NCBI RefSeq assembly: GCF_001941965.1
Contig: NZ_MKZO01000017.1
Span: 49,699 to 113,698, forward strand
Source: Pseudomonas putida
GTDB lineage: Bacteria > Pseudomonadota > Gammaproteobacteria > Pseudomonadales > Pseudomonadaceae
DNA: 64,000 nucleotides
Reading direction: 5' to 3'
Shown here: positions 7,231-19,754 of the stretch, in pieces
Layout of the letters: each line of letters begins with the position of its first letter
How positions within the stretch are numbered: position 1 is the first letter of the stretch
Notes under the pieces: model-generated
Database searches by the model: none
What the model saw: only the letters and a program-made list of their open reading frames with translations
Told to the model about the DNA's origin: nothing
Translations under genes and position numbers: made by a program

Positions 7231-9546
7231 ATGGCGCTGCATTTCTCCACCAAGGCGGGAACCCTGGCCAGCCTGCAGGGCCGTCTCGGCTCGGCGTGCA
7301 TCGCGCCCCTGCTGTCGTTCACCGTGGGCGACTGGCAGGCAGGGCGGCAAGCGTGCTTGCGCGATACCCGTGGGCGACTCGGCGACGCTCCCTGGATCGT
7401 GCGCTCCAGTTGCCTGCGTGAAGACGGTACGCACACCTCGGGGGCCGGGGCCTTCCTGTCGCTCGCCGATGTCGACGAGGCGGGCCTGGAGTCCGCAATC
7501 GAACAGGTGATTGCCAGCTACGGCGATGCACAGCCGGCGGACGAGGTGCTGATCCAGCCGATGCTGCAGAATGTGCTGCGCGCCGGCGTGGCCTTTTCCC
7601 ACGACCCGAATACCTGTGCGCCGTACCGGGTAGTCAACTGGTCCGAAGGCGGCGACACCGCCTCCGTCACCGGCGGCATGGGCGGGCGTCTCTGGCAGCA
7701 GGCAGCGCTCAGCGAGGTGCCGCCTCCGCCACACCTCGCGCCCATCGTCGGGCTGCTGGAAGAGTTGCTGGCGCTGTTCGGCGCCATGCCGGTCGATTGC
7801 GAGTTCGCCGTCACCCGCGAAGCCGAGGGTGAAACCCTGTGGTTACTGCAGGCACGACCGCTGATCCTGCCAGCGGCGGCAGAGCCCGAAGCGGACCAGG
7901 CCGCCCGGCTGGACACCATCCAGCGCAAGGTGGCCAGGGGCATGCAACCGCACCCTTTCCTGATGGGCCAGCGCACTGTCTATGGCGTGATGCCGGACTG
8001 GAACCCCGCCGAGATCATCGGCGTACGTCCCAAGCCCCTGGCCCTCTCGCTGTATCGTGAGCTGGTGACCGATTCGATCTGGGCCTACCAGCGTCACAAC
8101 TACGGTTATCGCAACCTGCGCAGCTTCCCGTTGATGCCGCATTTCTTCGGGCTGCCCTATATCGATGTGCGCCTGTCGTTCAACTCGTTCATCCCGGCGG
8201 ACCTCGACGAGGGCCTGGCCGGGCGACTGGTCGACCATTACATCGACCGGCTGCTGGCCGAACCGGCCCTCCACGACAAGGTGGAGTTCGAGGTGGTGTT
8301 CTCCTGCTACACCCTGGACCTGGCGAAACGCCTGGAGCGCCTGGCCGATGCCGGTTTCCAGGCGCACGAACTGGAAGCCATCAGCAGCAGCCTGCGCACC
8401 CTGACCAACCGCATCGTCCATCCAAAGGACGGGCTGTGGCGGGCCGATGCCGCCAAGCTGGAAACGCTCCAGGCACGCCGTGAAGAGCTGCTGGCGTCCA
8501 ACGCCGATCCGCTGGAGCGCATCTACTGGCTCCTGGAAGATGCCAAGCGCTATGGCACCCTGCCCTTCGCCGGCCTGGCCCGGGCCGGCTTCGTCGCGGT
8601 GCAGATGCTCAAGTCGCTGGTCACGGTCGGGGTGTTCTCCCAGGCCGACTACGACTGTTTCATGGGCGGTGTCTCGACCGTCAGTGGCCAGTTGGCGCGG
8701 GATCGCGCCACCCTGGACAAGGCGACCTTCCTGGCCCGCTACGGCCACCTGCGTCCGGGCACCTATGACATCCTCTCGCCACGCTACGACGAGGCGCCGG
8801 AGCAGTATTTCGACTGGAGCCAGCGCCCTGCCGTGCCCGAGCCGGTCAAACCCTTCTCGCTGACCCTGCCGCAGATGCGCGAAATCGTCCGGCAACTGGA
8901 GGCACACGGGCTACAGCCCGACCCGGTCGGCCTGCTGGACTTCATGCAAAGCGGGATAGAACTGCGCGAGCTGGCCAAGTTCCACTTCACCCGCAACCTC
9001 TCCGACGCCCTGGCGCTGATTGCCGAAGTAGGCGCCCAGCACGGTATCAGCCGTGAAGACATGGCCTATTGCGACATCAATGCGCTGAAGGAAATGCACG
9101 TCGCGGCAACGGACCCCAAGGCGCTGCTGTTGCACAGCATCGAGCAGGGCAAGGACCGTTACCAACGGACCCTCAGGCTGTCGCTGCCCCCCGTGATTAC
9201 CTGCCCGGAGGACATCTGGTCCTTCGAATGGCCGGAAACCGCGCCCAATTTCATCACCCAGAAGCAGGTGACCGCGCACGTGGTCGACAGTGATGACCGG
9301 GACAAGCTGGCCGGGGCGATCGTCTGCATCCCCAACGCCGATCCCGGATTCGACTGGTTGTTCGCCTACCCGATCGCCGGCCTGGTCACCGCCTGGGGCG
9401 GCGCCAACTCGCATATGGCGATCCGTGCGGGCGAACTGGGCCTGCCGGCAGTCATTGGTACCGGCGAAGTCCTTTATCGCCGCTGCTCGGCAGCACAACG
9501 CCTGCACCTGGACTGCGCCGGGCGCCTAGTGGAGGTCCTGGCGTGA
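7231..9546 (+). CDS. PEP-synthase-like kinase, probable L-glutamine kinase
   Basis: A 771-residue protein built like phosphoenolpyruvate synthase without the PEP-binding barrel. The N-terminal ATP-grasp part has IVRSSCLREDG near residue 55 and CEFAVTREAEGETLWLLQARPL near 190-210. A long middle region follows. The C-terminal phosphohistidine domain reads WGGANSHMAIRAGELGLPAVIG with candidate catalytic His728. This is the architecture of C. jejuni Cj1418, which phosphorylates the amide nitrogen of glutamine to make the first P-N bond. The ATG at 7231 is chosen because it follows the methyltransferase stop by 5 bases and begins the conserved N-terminus. The 3' end overlaps the next gene by 4 bases. 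A rifampicin-phosphotransferase-like role is an alternative but does not fit the neighbours. Confidence 0.75.
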   Translation: MALHFSTKAGTLASLQGRLGSACIAPLLSFTVGDWQAGRQACLRDTRGRLGDAPWIVRSSCLREDGTHTSGAGAFLSLADVDEAGLESAIEQVIASYGDAQPADEVLIQPMLQNVLRAGVAFSHDPNTCAPYRVVNWSEGGDTASVTGGMGGRLWQQAALSEVPPPPHLAPIVGLLEELLALFGAMPVDCEFAVTREAEGETLWLLQARPLILPAAAEPEADQAARLDTIQRKVARGMQPHPFLMGQRTVYGVMPDWNPAEIIGVRPKPLALSLYRELVTDSIWAYQRHNYGYRNLRSFPLMPHFFGLPYIDVRLSFNSFIPADLDEGLAGRLVDHYIDRLLAEPALHDKVEFEVVFSCYTLDLAKRLERLADAGFQAHELEAISSSLRTLTNRIVHPKDGLWRADAAKLETLQARREELLASNADPLERIYWLLEDAKRYGTLPFAGLARAGFVAVQMLKSLVTVGVFSQADYDCFMGGVSTVSGQLARDRATLDKATFLARYGHLRPGTYDILSPRYDEAPEQYFDWSQRPAVPEPVKPFSLTLPQMREIVRQLEAHGLQPDPVGLLDFMQSGIELRELAKFHFTRNLSDALALIAEVGAQHGISREDMAYCDINALKEMHVAATDPKALLLHSIEQGKDRYQRTLRLSLPPVITCPEDIWSFEWPETAPNFITQKQVTAHVVDSDDRDKLAGAIVCIPNADPGFDWLFAYPIAGLVTAWGGANSHMAIRAGELGLPAVIGTGEVLYRRCSAAQRLHLDCAGRLVEVLA

Positions 9547-10139
9547 AGGTGGTCGCGGTCAGCCAGCGCGTGGATGTGCTTGCCGAGCGCGGCGAAACCC
9601 GCGACGCACTCGACCAGCGCTTGGTGGACTTCCTCCTGACGGGCGGGCTCCTGCCGGTGCCGGTACCCAATACCCTGTCCGCAACAGCGGATGCCCTGCA
9701 GACCTGGCTCGACCGCCTGGCACCGCAGGCCATCGTGCTGTCGGGCGGCAATGACCTTGGCGAGCAGCCGGCGCGAGACATGACCGAAGCCCGGTTGCTC
9801 GAGCATGCCCGGGCCAACCATCTGCCGGTCCTCGGCATTTGCCGGGGCATGCAGATGCTCGGGCACTGGGCCGGCAGCCGCCTGAAACCGGTGAGCGGCC
9901 ATGTCCGCACCCGGCATCGGCTGTCAGGCCGGATCGTCGCCGAAGTGAACAGCTATCATGGCCTTGCCTTGGCCGATTGCCCGGAGGATTTCGACGTGCT
10001 GGCCCGCAGTGAAGACGGCGAAATCGAAGCCATCGGCCACCGCAGCCTGCCCTGGGAAGGCTGGATGTGGCACCCCGAACGGGAACAGGTGTTCGCCGTC
10101 CATGACCTCGCCCGACTGCGAGCCCTGTTCGGCGAATGA
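9543..10139 (+). CDS. Class I glutamine amidotransferase-like hydrolase, probable gamma-glutamyl-CDP-amidate hydrolase
   Basis: A 198-residue peptidase C26/GATase1-fold enzyme with a full triad: nucleophile Cys100 in LGICRGMQML, and His177 and Glu179 in WMWHPERE. The oxyanion-side motif VLSGGNDLG lies near residue 65. Stand-alone proteins of this type hydrolyse gamma-glutamyl amides. The C. jejuni homologue Cj1417 releases glutamate from CDP-L-glutamine, leaving cytidine diphosphoramidate. The ATGA-type overlap with the PEP-synthase-like gene and the cytidylyltransferase 52 bases downstream support that step here. Without context it would be called a gamma-glutamyl-GABA hydrolase family member. 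Confidence 0.75.
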   Translation: MKVVAVSQRVDVLAERGETRDALDQRLVDFLLTGGLLPVPVPNTLSATADALQTWLDRLAPQAIVLSGGNDLGEQPARDMTEARLLEHARANHLPVLGICRGMQMLGHWAGSRLKPVSGHVRTRHRLSGRIVAEVNSYHGLALADCPEDFDVLARSEDGEIEAIGHRSLPWEGWMWHPEREQVFAVHDLARLRALFGE

Positions 10140-10191
10140 AGATCCCCGGGCGTACCCTGCGCTCATTCGAATTTCACGAGGTGAAACAGCT

Positions 10192-10905
10192 GTGAAAGCC
10201 ATTATCCTGGCTGCCGGACGAGGCAGCCGCATGAAAAGCCTCACCGACGAACGCCCCAAGTGCATGGTCGAGCTGCGTGGCCAGACATTGCTGGCGTGGC
10301 AGCTTGCAGCGCTGCGCGAGGCGGGGATCGACGAAATCGCCATCGTCACCGGCTACAAACGCGAATTGCTGGCGGACCAGGGCCTGCTGGAGTTCCACAA
10401 CCCGCGCTGGGCACAGACCAACATGGTCTCGTCCCTGGCCTGCGCCGAATCCTGGCTGCAACACGAACCCTGCATCGTCAGCTACTCCGACATTTTCTAC
10501 AGCCCGGCGGCGGTGCGCTCGCTGATGGACAGTAGCGACGCCCTGGCAATCACCTACGACCCGAACTGGCTGGCCCTGTGGACCGAGCGCTTCGGCGATC
10601 CCTTGCTCGATGCCGAGACCTTCCGCCTGACGCCTGCCGGCCACCTGGCCGAGATCGGCAACAAGCCGGTCTCGGTAGACGACGTCCAGGGCCAGTACAT
10701 GGGCCTGCTGCGCTTCACTCCCGAAGGCTGGGCGGAAATCACCCGGCTACGTGCCGCCCTGCCCCCGGAACAACGGGACAAGGCGCACATGACCGGCACC
10801 CTGCAGCAAGTGCTGGATGCCGCACGGGTGCCGGTGCGGGCGTTCGCCTATACCGGCGAATGGGGCGAGGTGGACTCTGGCGAGGATTTGCACCTTTACC
10901 AATAG
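10192..10905 (+). CDS. Nucleotidyltransferase, probable CTP:phosphoglutamine cytidylyltransferase
   Basis: A 237-residue sugar-nucleotidyltransferase-fold enzyme. The NTP-binding loop is ILAAGRGSRMKSL at residues 5-17 with Lys23 in ERPKCMVEL, and the metal-binding Asp is in SYSDIFY near residue 99. This is the LicC/phosphocholine-cytidylyltransferase-like branch to which C. jejuni Cj1416 belongs. Cj1416 joins CTP to glutamine phosphate. The start is GTG 10192, with GAGG at 10178-10182 as ribosome site; an earlier GTG at 10181 runs into a stop after four codons. It is the last gene of the cluster and meets the convergent acyl-CoA synthetase gene with only 6 bases between the two stops. Confidence 0.75.
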   Translation: MKAIILAAGRGSRMKSLTDERPKCMVELRGQTLLAWQLAALREAGIDEIAIVTGYKRELLADQGLLEFHNPRWAQTNMVSSLACAESWLQHEPCIVSYSDIFYSPAAVRSLMDSSDALAITYDPNWLALWTERFGDPLLDAETFRLTPAGHLAEIGNKPVSVDDVQGQYMGLLRFTPEGWAEITRLRAALPPEQRDKAHMTGTLQQVLDAARVPVRAFAYTGEWGEVDSGEDLHLYQ

Positions 10906-10911
10906 AGCCAC

Positions 10912-12585
<1,674 letters not shown>

Positions 12586-12646
12586 GGCGTTCCCTTTTTG
12601 TGTTTGTTCTGGGAGCTGATCGGGGCGGGAACTACTCTCGCCTAAA

Positions 12647-12662
12647 TTAACGTTAACGTAAA
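12647..12662. promoter_or_regulatory. LiuR-type operator, copy 1
   Basis: TTAACGTTAACGTAAA is a 16-base near-palindrome around GTTAAC with one arm mismatch. It lies in the divergent region between the acyl-CoA synthetase and liuA. The motif matches the MerR-family LiuR site as I remember it from proteobacterial leucine-degradation regulons. The centre is 51 bases from the second copy. Confidence 0.65.
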
Positions 12663-12697
12663 GGTCACCTTGACGATTGACAGTCCTTCGACGCAGG

Positions 12698-12713
12698 TTT
12701 ACGTTAACGTAAA
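12698..12713. promoter_or_regulatory. LiuR-type operator, copy 2 (perfect palindrome)
   Basis: TTTACGTTAACGTAAA is a perfect 16-base palindrome, 89 bases upstream of the liuA start. Together with copy 1 it probably sets repression and inducer response of both divergent transcripts. No liuR gene is in the window; in P. aeruginosa liuR is the first gene of the operon. Confidence 0.7.
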
Positions 12714-12801
12714 GGTGAAATACACAGTGCGGCTAGAATCACTGGTCGCCACCCCTGCTACTCCGCCCCATCCAAGAACAAACAATAGAAGGTGCCCGAG
12801 C

Positions 12802-13965
12802 ATGCTTTATCCCTCCCTGAACTTCGCCCTTGGTGAAACCATCGACATGCTGCGCGAGCAGGTGCAGGCCTTCGTCGCCAGCGAACTGGCGCCCCGCGCC
12901 GCGCAGATCGACCACGACAACCTGTTCCCCGCCGACATGTGGCGCAAGTTCGGCGACATGGGCCTGCTCGGCGTGACCGTCAGCGAAGAATACGGCGGTG
13001 CCGGCCTGGGCTACCTGGCCCACGTGGTGGCGATGGAAGAAATCAGCCGTGGCTCGGCCTCGGTCGCCCTCTCCTACGGCGCCCACTCCAACCTCTGCGT
13101 GAACCAGATCAACCGCAACGGCACCCATGAGCAAAAAGCCAAATACCTGCCGAAACTGATCAGCGGCGAGCATATCGGCGCCCTGGCCATGAGCGAGCCG
13201 AATGCCGGCTCCGACGTAGTCTCGATGAAGCTGCGCGCCGACAAGCGTGGCGACCGCTTCGTCCTCAATGGCAGCAAGACCTGGATCACCAACGGTCCGG
13301 ACGCCAACACCTACGTGATCTACGCCAAGACCGACCTGGAGAAAGGCCCCCACGGCATCACCGCCTTTATCGTCGAGCGTGACTGGAAGGGCTTCAGCCG
13401 CAGCAACAAGTTCGACAAGCTGGGCATGCGCGGTTCCAACACCTGCGAGCTGTTCTTCGACGATGTCGAGGTGCCGGAAGAGAACATCCTCGGCAAGCAC
13501 AATGGCGGCGTGAAGGTGCTGATGAGCGGCCTGGACTACGAGCGTGTGGTGCTCTCCGGCGGCCCTACCGGGATCATGCAATCCTGCATGGACCTCGTCG
13601 TGCCCTATATCCACGACCGCAAGCAGTTCGGCCAGAGCATCGGCGAGTTCCAGCTGATCCAGGGCAAGATCGCCGACATGTACACCCAGCTCAACGCCAG
13701 CCGCGCCTACCTGTACGCCGTGGCCCAGGCCTGCGACCGTGGCGAGACCACGCGCAAGGACGCCGCCGGGGTGATCCTCTACACCGCCGAGCGCGCCACG
13801 CAGATGGCCCTGGAAGCGATCCAGATCCTCGGCGGCAACGGCTACATCAACGAATTCCCGGCCGGCCGCCTGCTGCGTGACGCCAAGCTCTACGAGATCG
13901 GCGCCGGCACCAGCGAGATCCGTCGCATGCTGATCGGCCGCGAACTGTTCAACGAGACCCGCTAG
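12802..13965 (+). CDS. liuA: Isovaleryl-CoA dehydrogenase
   Basis: A 387-residue FAD-dependent acyl-CoA dehydrogenase that oxidises isovaleryl-CoA to 3-methylcrotonyl-CoA in leucine breakdown. It shows the FAD/substrate motifs [16 protein letters not shown] near residue 130 and the C-terminal [17 protein letters not shown]. The catalytic Glu247 in [12 protein letters not shown] sits at the isovaleryl-CoA-dehydrogenase position rather than near the C-terminus as in other acyl-CoA dehydrogenases. ATG 12802 is chosen because it begins the conserved N-terminus; the reading frame is open further upstream, but that part covers the operator. It is the first gene of liuABCD, also called ivd. Confidence 0.93.
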   Translation: MLYPSLNFALGETIDMLREQVQAFVASELAPRAAQIDHDNLFPADMWRKFGDMGLLGVTVSEEYGGAGLGYLAHVVAMEEISRGSASVALSYGAHSNLCVNQINRNGTHEQKAKYLPKLISGEHIGALAMSEPNAGSDVVSMKLRADKRGDRFVLNGSKTWITNGPDANTYVIYAKTDLEKGPHGITAFIVERDWKGFSRSNKFDKLGMRGSNTCELFFDDVEVPEENILGKHNGGVKVLMSGLDYERVVLSGGPTGIMQSCMDLVVPYIHDRKQFGQSIGEFQLIQGKIADMYTQLNASRAYLYAVAQACDRGETTRKDAAGVILYTAERATQMALEAIQILGGNGYINEFPAGRLLRDAKLYEIGAGTSEIRRMLIGRELFNETR

Positions 13966-13969
13966 GGAC

Positions 13970-14055
13970 AGTTGCAAGCTTCAAGCGACAAGCTGCAAGA
14001 AAAAAGCGGCTTGCATCCGATCCACTCTTGCAGCTTGAAGCTTATGGCTTGAAGC
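13970..14055. repeat. Inverted repeat with GCTTGAAGCTT arms between liuA and liuB
   Basis: The liuA-liuB gap holds TGCAAGCTTCAAG and AGCTGCAAGA on the left and CTCTTGCAGCTTGAAGCTT on the right, able to fold into a long hairpin. A related element follows liuD at 18450-18537. These intergenic repeats are common in P. fluorescens-group genomes and may stabilise mRNA ends or attenuate. Confidence 0.6.
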
Positions 14056-14071
14056 TGCCAAAGGACCTCCG

Positions 14072-15676
14072 ATGATTCTGAAGTCTCAGTTGAACACCCG
14101 CGCGCCGGATTTTGCCGTCAACAGCGCGACCATGCTGGAACAGGTCAACAGCCTGCGCAGCCTCCTCGCCCAGGTGCACCAGGGTGGCGGAGCCAAGGCC
14201 CAGGAACGCCACACCTCGCGCGGCAAGCTGCTGCCCCGCGATCGTATCGATCGCCTGCTCGACCCGGGCTCGCCTTTCCTGGAGATCGGCCAACTGGCCG
14301 CCCATGAGGTCTACGGCGAAGACGTCCCCGCCGCTGGCGTGATCGCCGGTATCGGTCGGGTCGAAGGTGTCGAATGCATGATCGTCGCCAACGACGCCAC
14401 GGTAAAAGGCGGCTCCTATTACCCGCTGACCGTGAAAAAGCACCTGCGCGCCCAGGCCATCGCCCAGCAGAACCGCCTGCCCTGCCTGTACCTGGTGGAC
14501 TCCGGCGGCGCCAACCTGCCGCGCCAGGACGAAGTCTTCCCCGACCGCGAGCACTTCGGGCGGATCTTCTTCAACCAGGCCAACATGAGCGCCCAGGGCA
14601 TCCCGCAGATCGCCGTGGTCATGGGCTCGTGCACCGCTGGCGGCGCCTATGTGCCGGCGATGTCCGACGAGACCATCATGGTCCGCCAGCAGGCCACCAT
14701 CTTCCTCGCCGGCCCGCCGCTGGTGAAGGCCGCCACCGGTGAAGTGGTCAGCGCCGAGGACCTGGGCGGTGCCGATGTGCACTGCAAGACCAGCGGCGTG
14801 GCCGACCATTACGCCGACAACGACGAGCACGCCCTGGCCATCGCCCGGCGCTGCGTCGCCAACCTGAACTGGCACAAGCAGGGCGAGCTGCAACTGCGCA
14901 CGCCGATCGCCCCGCTGTACGACACCGACGAGCTGTACGGCGTGGTCCCGGCCGATGCCAAGCAGCCGTTCGATGTGCGCGAGATCATCGCCCGGCTGGT
15001 GGACGGCTCGGTGTTCGATGAATTCAAGGCGCTGTTCGGCACCACCCTGGTGTGCGGCTTTGCCCACCTGCATGGCTACCCGATCGCGATCCTGGCCAAC
15101 AACGGCATCCTCTTCGCCGAAGCCGCGCAGAAAGGCGCGCACTTCATCGAACTGGCCTGCCAGCGCGGCATTCCGCTGCTGTTCCTGCAGAACATCACCG
15201 GCTTCATGGTCGGGCAGAAATACGAAGCCGGTGGCATCGCCAAGCACGGCGCCAAGCTGGTCACCGCGGTGGCCTGCGCCAAGGTGCCGAAATTCACCGT
15301 GATCATCGGCGGCAGCTTCGGCGCCGGTAACTATGGGATGTGCGGGCGCGCCTATGACCCGCGCTTCCTGTGGATGTGGCCGAACGCGCGGATCGGCGTG
15401 ATGGGCGCCGAACAGGCTGCCGGGGTGCTGGCCCAGGTCAAGCGCGAGCAGAGCGAGCGCAGCGGCCAGGCCTTCAGCGCCGAGGACGAAGCGAAGCTCA
15501 AGCAGCCGATTCTCGACCAGTACGAGCATCAGGGGCACCCCTACTACTCCAGCGCCCGGCTCTGGGACGACGGCGTCATCGACCCGGCGCAGACCCGCGA
15601 GATCCTCGGCCTGGCCCTGTCCGCTTCGCTCAACGCACCGATCGAAGCTACCCGCTTCGGCATTTTCCGGATGTGA
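14072..15676 (+). CDS. liuB: 3-methylcrotonyl-CoA carboxylase, carboxyltransferase (beta) subunit
   Basis: A 534-residue carboxyltransferase subunit of the biotin-dependent enzyme that carboxylates 3-methylcrotonyl-CoA (or geranoyl-type analogues) to 3-methylglutaconyl-CoA. Crotonase-like features include [22 protein letters not shown] near residue 145, [20 protein letters not shown] near 182, and the second domain [23 protein letters not shown] near 410. It works with the biotin carboxylase encoded by liuD. An AAGGA ribosome site lies 7 bases before the ATG. It sits between liuA (106-base gap) and liuC (3-base gap). Confidence 0.95.
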   Translation: MILKSQLNTRAPDFAVNSATMLEQVNSLRSLLAQVHQGGGAKAQERHTSRGKLLPRDRIDRLLDPGSPFLEIGQLAAHEVYGEDVPAAGVIAGIGRVEGVECMIVANDATVKGGSYYPLTVKKHLRAQAIAQQNRLPCLYLVDSGGANLPRQDEVFPDREHFGRIFFNQANMSAQGIPQIAVVMGSCTAGGAYVPAMSDETIMVRQQATIFLAGPPLVKAATGEVVSAEDLGGADVHCKTSGVADHYADNDEHALAIARRCVANLNWHKQGELQLRTPIAPLYDTDELYGVVPADAKQPFDVREIIARLVDGSVFDEFKALFGTTLVCGFAHLHGYPIAILANNGILFAEAAQKGAHFIELACQRGIPLLFLQNITGFMVGQKYEAGGIAKHGAKLVTAVACAKVPKFTVIIGGSFGAGNYGMCGRAYDPRFLWMWPNARIGVMGAEQAAGVLAQVKREQSERSGQAFSAEDEAKLKQPILDQYEHQGHPYYSSARLWDDGVIDPAQTREILGLALSASLNAPIEATRFGIFRM

Positions 15677-15679
15677 CCG

Positions 15680-16494
15680 ATGACCGACTTCAGCACCCTC
15701 GAACTGATCAAGGATCCCCGCGGCTTCGCCACCCTGTGGTTGAGCCGTGCGGACAAGAACAACGCCTTCAACGCCGAGATGATCCGCGAGCTGATCGTTG
15801 CCCTCGATGAACTGGCGGCCGATACCCGCCTGCGCTTCGTCATCCTGCGTGGCCGTGGCCGGCATTTCAGCGCCGGTGCAGACCTGGCCTGGATGCAGCA
15901 GAGCGCGGCGCTCGACTTGCAGAGCAACCTGGACGACGCCCACGAGCTGGCGAAGCTGATGTACAACCTGGCGCAGCTCCGCCTGCCGACCCTGGCCGTG
16001 GTCCAGGGCGCGGCCTTCGGTGGCGCCCTCGGCCTGATCGCCTGCTGTGACATGGCGATCGGCGCCGAAGATGCCCAGCTGTGCCTGTCGGAAGTGCGCA
16101 TCGGCCTGGCCCCGGCGGTGATCAGCCCGTTCGTGGTACAGGCCATGGGCGAACGTGCCGCGCGTCGCTATGCCCTGACCGCCGAGCGTTTCAGCGGCCT
16201 GCGGGCCCGCGAGCTGGGGATGCTGGCGGAGGCTTACCCGGCGGCGGAACTGGAGCAGCGCCTGGAAGACTGGATCGCCAACCTGCTGCAGAACAGCCCG
16301 CAAGCCATGTGCGCCAGCAAGGAACTGCTGCGTGAAGTCGGCGCGGGAGAACCGACCGCAGCCATCCGCAGCTACTGCGAGAACGCCATTGCCCGCATCC
16401 GCGTCAGCGCGGAAGGCCAGGAGGGCCTGCATGCCTTCCTGGAAAAACGCCAACCGGCCTGGCTGGCCGACTCGTCCAACAAGGAACCTCGCCC

Positions 16495-16498
<4 letters not shown>
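15680..16498 (+). CDS. liuC: 3-methylglutaconyl-CoA hydratase
   Basis: A 272-residue enoyl-CoA hydratase/isomerase family protein that hydrates 3-methylglutaconyl-CoA to HMG-CoA. The crotonase oxyanion-hole motifs are visible: RGRGRHFSAGADLAWMQ near residue 55 and VVQGAAFGGALGLIACCDMAIG near 110. It is translationally coupled to liuD, whose ATG at 16495 overlaps its stop. The final pathway enzyme, HMG-CoA lyase (liuE/mvaB), is not in this cluster. Confidence 0.92.
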
Positions 16499-18447
<1,949 letters not shown>

Positions 18448-18449
18448 GC

Positions 18450-18537
18450 TCCAAGCTTTAAGCTTCAAGCTGCAAGAAACAGCAGGTTGCGTCGCTGCCG
18501 CTTTTTCTTGTGGCTTGCAGCTTGCGGCTTGAAGCTG
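18450..18537. repeat. Inverted repeat with GCTTGAAGCT arms after liuD
   Basis: AAGCTTCAAGCTGCAAGAAA on the left and TTCTTGTGGCTTGCAGCTTG plus GCGGCTTGAAGCTG on the right form a long imperfect hairpin. It is the same class as the repeat at 13970-14055, so the element flanks liuBCD on both sides. Confidence 0.6.
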
Positions 18538-18545
18538 AAAAACAG

Positions 18546-18572
18546 AAACGGCGCCCTCGGGCGCCGTTTTTA
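18546..18572. terminator. Bidirectional Rho-independent terminator
   Basis: AAACGGCGCC - CTCG - GGCGCCGTTT is a perfect GC-rich stem with A-run and T-run flanks, so it works on both strands. It separates liuD from the convergent repressor gene that ends at 18585. Confidence 0.9.
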
Positions 18573-18584
18573 GTTGGTATGGAC

Positions 18585-19208
18585 TCAGAAACGAATCCCG
18601 GCCTGGATAGCCACCCCAAGCAACTCGCAGTCCTCACCGCAGAGCATGATCGGGTAGGTCGGATTGAGTGGTTTCAGAAAGCGCTGCCCGCCCTCCACCA
18701 CCAACTGCCGCAACAGGCCCTGGGGATTACCCGGCACCCGGGCCAGCACCAGGCGCCCGACCTCGGCCTCGACGCCAGGATCGACCAGGACCAGCATACC
18801 GGCGGAAATGCTCAAACCGCTCGGCGCGGTCATCGCATCGCCCTCGATCCGCAGCCAGAAGGCCTTGCCCAGCGCCTTGTAGTCGGTGATCTCCTCGGCA
18901 CCCTCGGCATCATCAGCGAAGTCCGTCAGCGCCACCCAGTCCGACAAGGGATAGCGGAAGGTCGTGGGCAGGCCATAGTTGGCCGGCTCCTCCTCGGTGT
19001 CCGGAGTAGGCTTCATGCTCATGTGCGGCAGCTCCAGGCATACCAGCACATGATTCATGCGCGTCAGGGTGAGCTCGCGCTCGCCACGCAGCCACAAACC
19101 GACGCAGCCCTGGGTCACCCCGACACGTTCGGCCAGTTTCTCTTGCGTGAGCTTGAGCTCACCCATCCGTCTTTTGACTAGTGCGATCCATTTTTCCATC
19201 GCAGGCAC
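18585..19208 (-). CDS. LexA/PrtR-like repressor with degenerate S24 peptidase site
   Basis: A 207-residue protein with an N-terminal XRE helix-turn-helix (LTQEKLAERVGVTQGCVGLWLRG, about 20-42) and a C-terminal S24/LexA-fold domain (about 115-205). It resembles PrtR, the P. aeruginosa pyocin repressor, in FLKPLNPTYP and the C-terminal strand. The self-cleavage pair is gone: the nucleophile in GDSM is Ala125 (IEGDAMTAP), and the Lys of the VKRL-type motif is Arg167 (LLRQLV). I see no Ala-Gly cleavage site in the linker. So it should bind DNA and dimerise but not be removed by RecA-stimulated cleavage. A candidate operator lies upstream at 19248-19272. No pyocin genes are next to it. Confidence 0.82.
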   Translation of the reverse strand: MPAMEKWIALVKRRMGELKLTQEKLAERVGVTQGCVGLWLRGERELTLTRMNHVLVCLELPHMSMKPTPDTEEEPANYGLPTTFRYPLSDWVALTDFADDAEGAEEITDYKALGKAFWLRIEGDAMTAPSGLSISAGMLVLVDPGVEAEVGRLVLARVPGNPQGLLRQLVVEGGQRFLKPLNPTYPIMLCGEDCELLGVAIQAGIRF

Positions 19209-19247
19209 GATACGGACTGCTCATTCTCGCTCAATACACAAATTGTA

Positions 19248-19272
19248 GTATTTAAAATCCTGAAAGAAATAC
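19248..19272. promoter_or_regulatory. Candidate operator for the LexA-like repressor
   Basis: GTATTT and AAATAC form an inverted repeat with a 13-base spacer in the AT-rich divergent region between the repressor (start 19208) and the small gene starting at 19328. The position suits autoregulation and control of the neighbour. Assignment to this repressor is inference. Confidence 0.4.
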
Positions 19273-19327
19273 GCTAGGTACTATATTTCCCCATGCCTCT
19301 CAACTGCCCTCAGGGAAGACCCTCTAC

Positions 19328-19660
19328 ATGACTGCAAGCACCTCCAGCCACCTGCACAGCGACTCCGTACAACGTGCTCTCGACCACTACTTCAACCCGG
19401 CGCCGGAGCACTCCCCCGGGCTGAAAGACATGCAACTGGTGGTCGCCCGCGACGATCTTTCGCCCCAGGCCGCCGCCGAACAGGCCATCTGGCTGCTGCG
19501 CTGCGCTTCGTCCACCGCCTACGAGGCGGCGCAACACTTGCGCGACAAGACCCAGGACCAGGTGCTGGTGAGCATGCACCTGATCAATCTCGCGCGCGCG
19601 ATGCTTGACCGCAGCCACAGCCAGGTCAGGAAAGACGAGGAAAACGCAGGGAAGAAATGA
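19328..19660 (+). CDS. Small Pseudomonas protein, DUF6124-like
   Basis: A 110-residue soluble protein with a short polar N-terminus, ALDHYFNPAP near residue 15, and a helical core (AAAEQAIWLLRCASSTAYEAAQHL, then VLVSMHLINLARAMLDRS). The ALDHY...LL.CAS.TA.E pattern is typical of the small Pseudomonas-restricted DUF6124/DUF3077-like proteins of unknown function. It is divergent from the LexA-like repressor. A second related small gene lies at 62056-62361. No catalytic motif is visible. Confidence 0.65.
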   Translation: MTASTSSHLHSDSVQRALDHYFNPAPEHSPGLKDMQLVVARDDLSPQAAAEQAIWLLRCASSTAYEAAQHLRDKTQDQVLVSMHLINLARAMLDRSHSQVRKDEENAGKK

Positions 19661-19754
19661 ACGTCAGGAAGGAATAACAACAGCGTGAAGGCCCGGACTG
19701 CCTGGGTTCCAGGCACGGGAAGAAAGAATTTTCGTAAAATTACCGAAAATTCAT

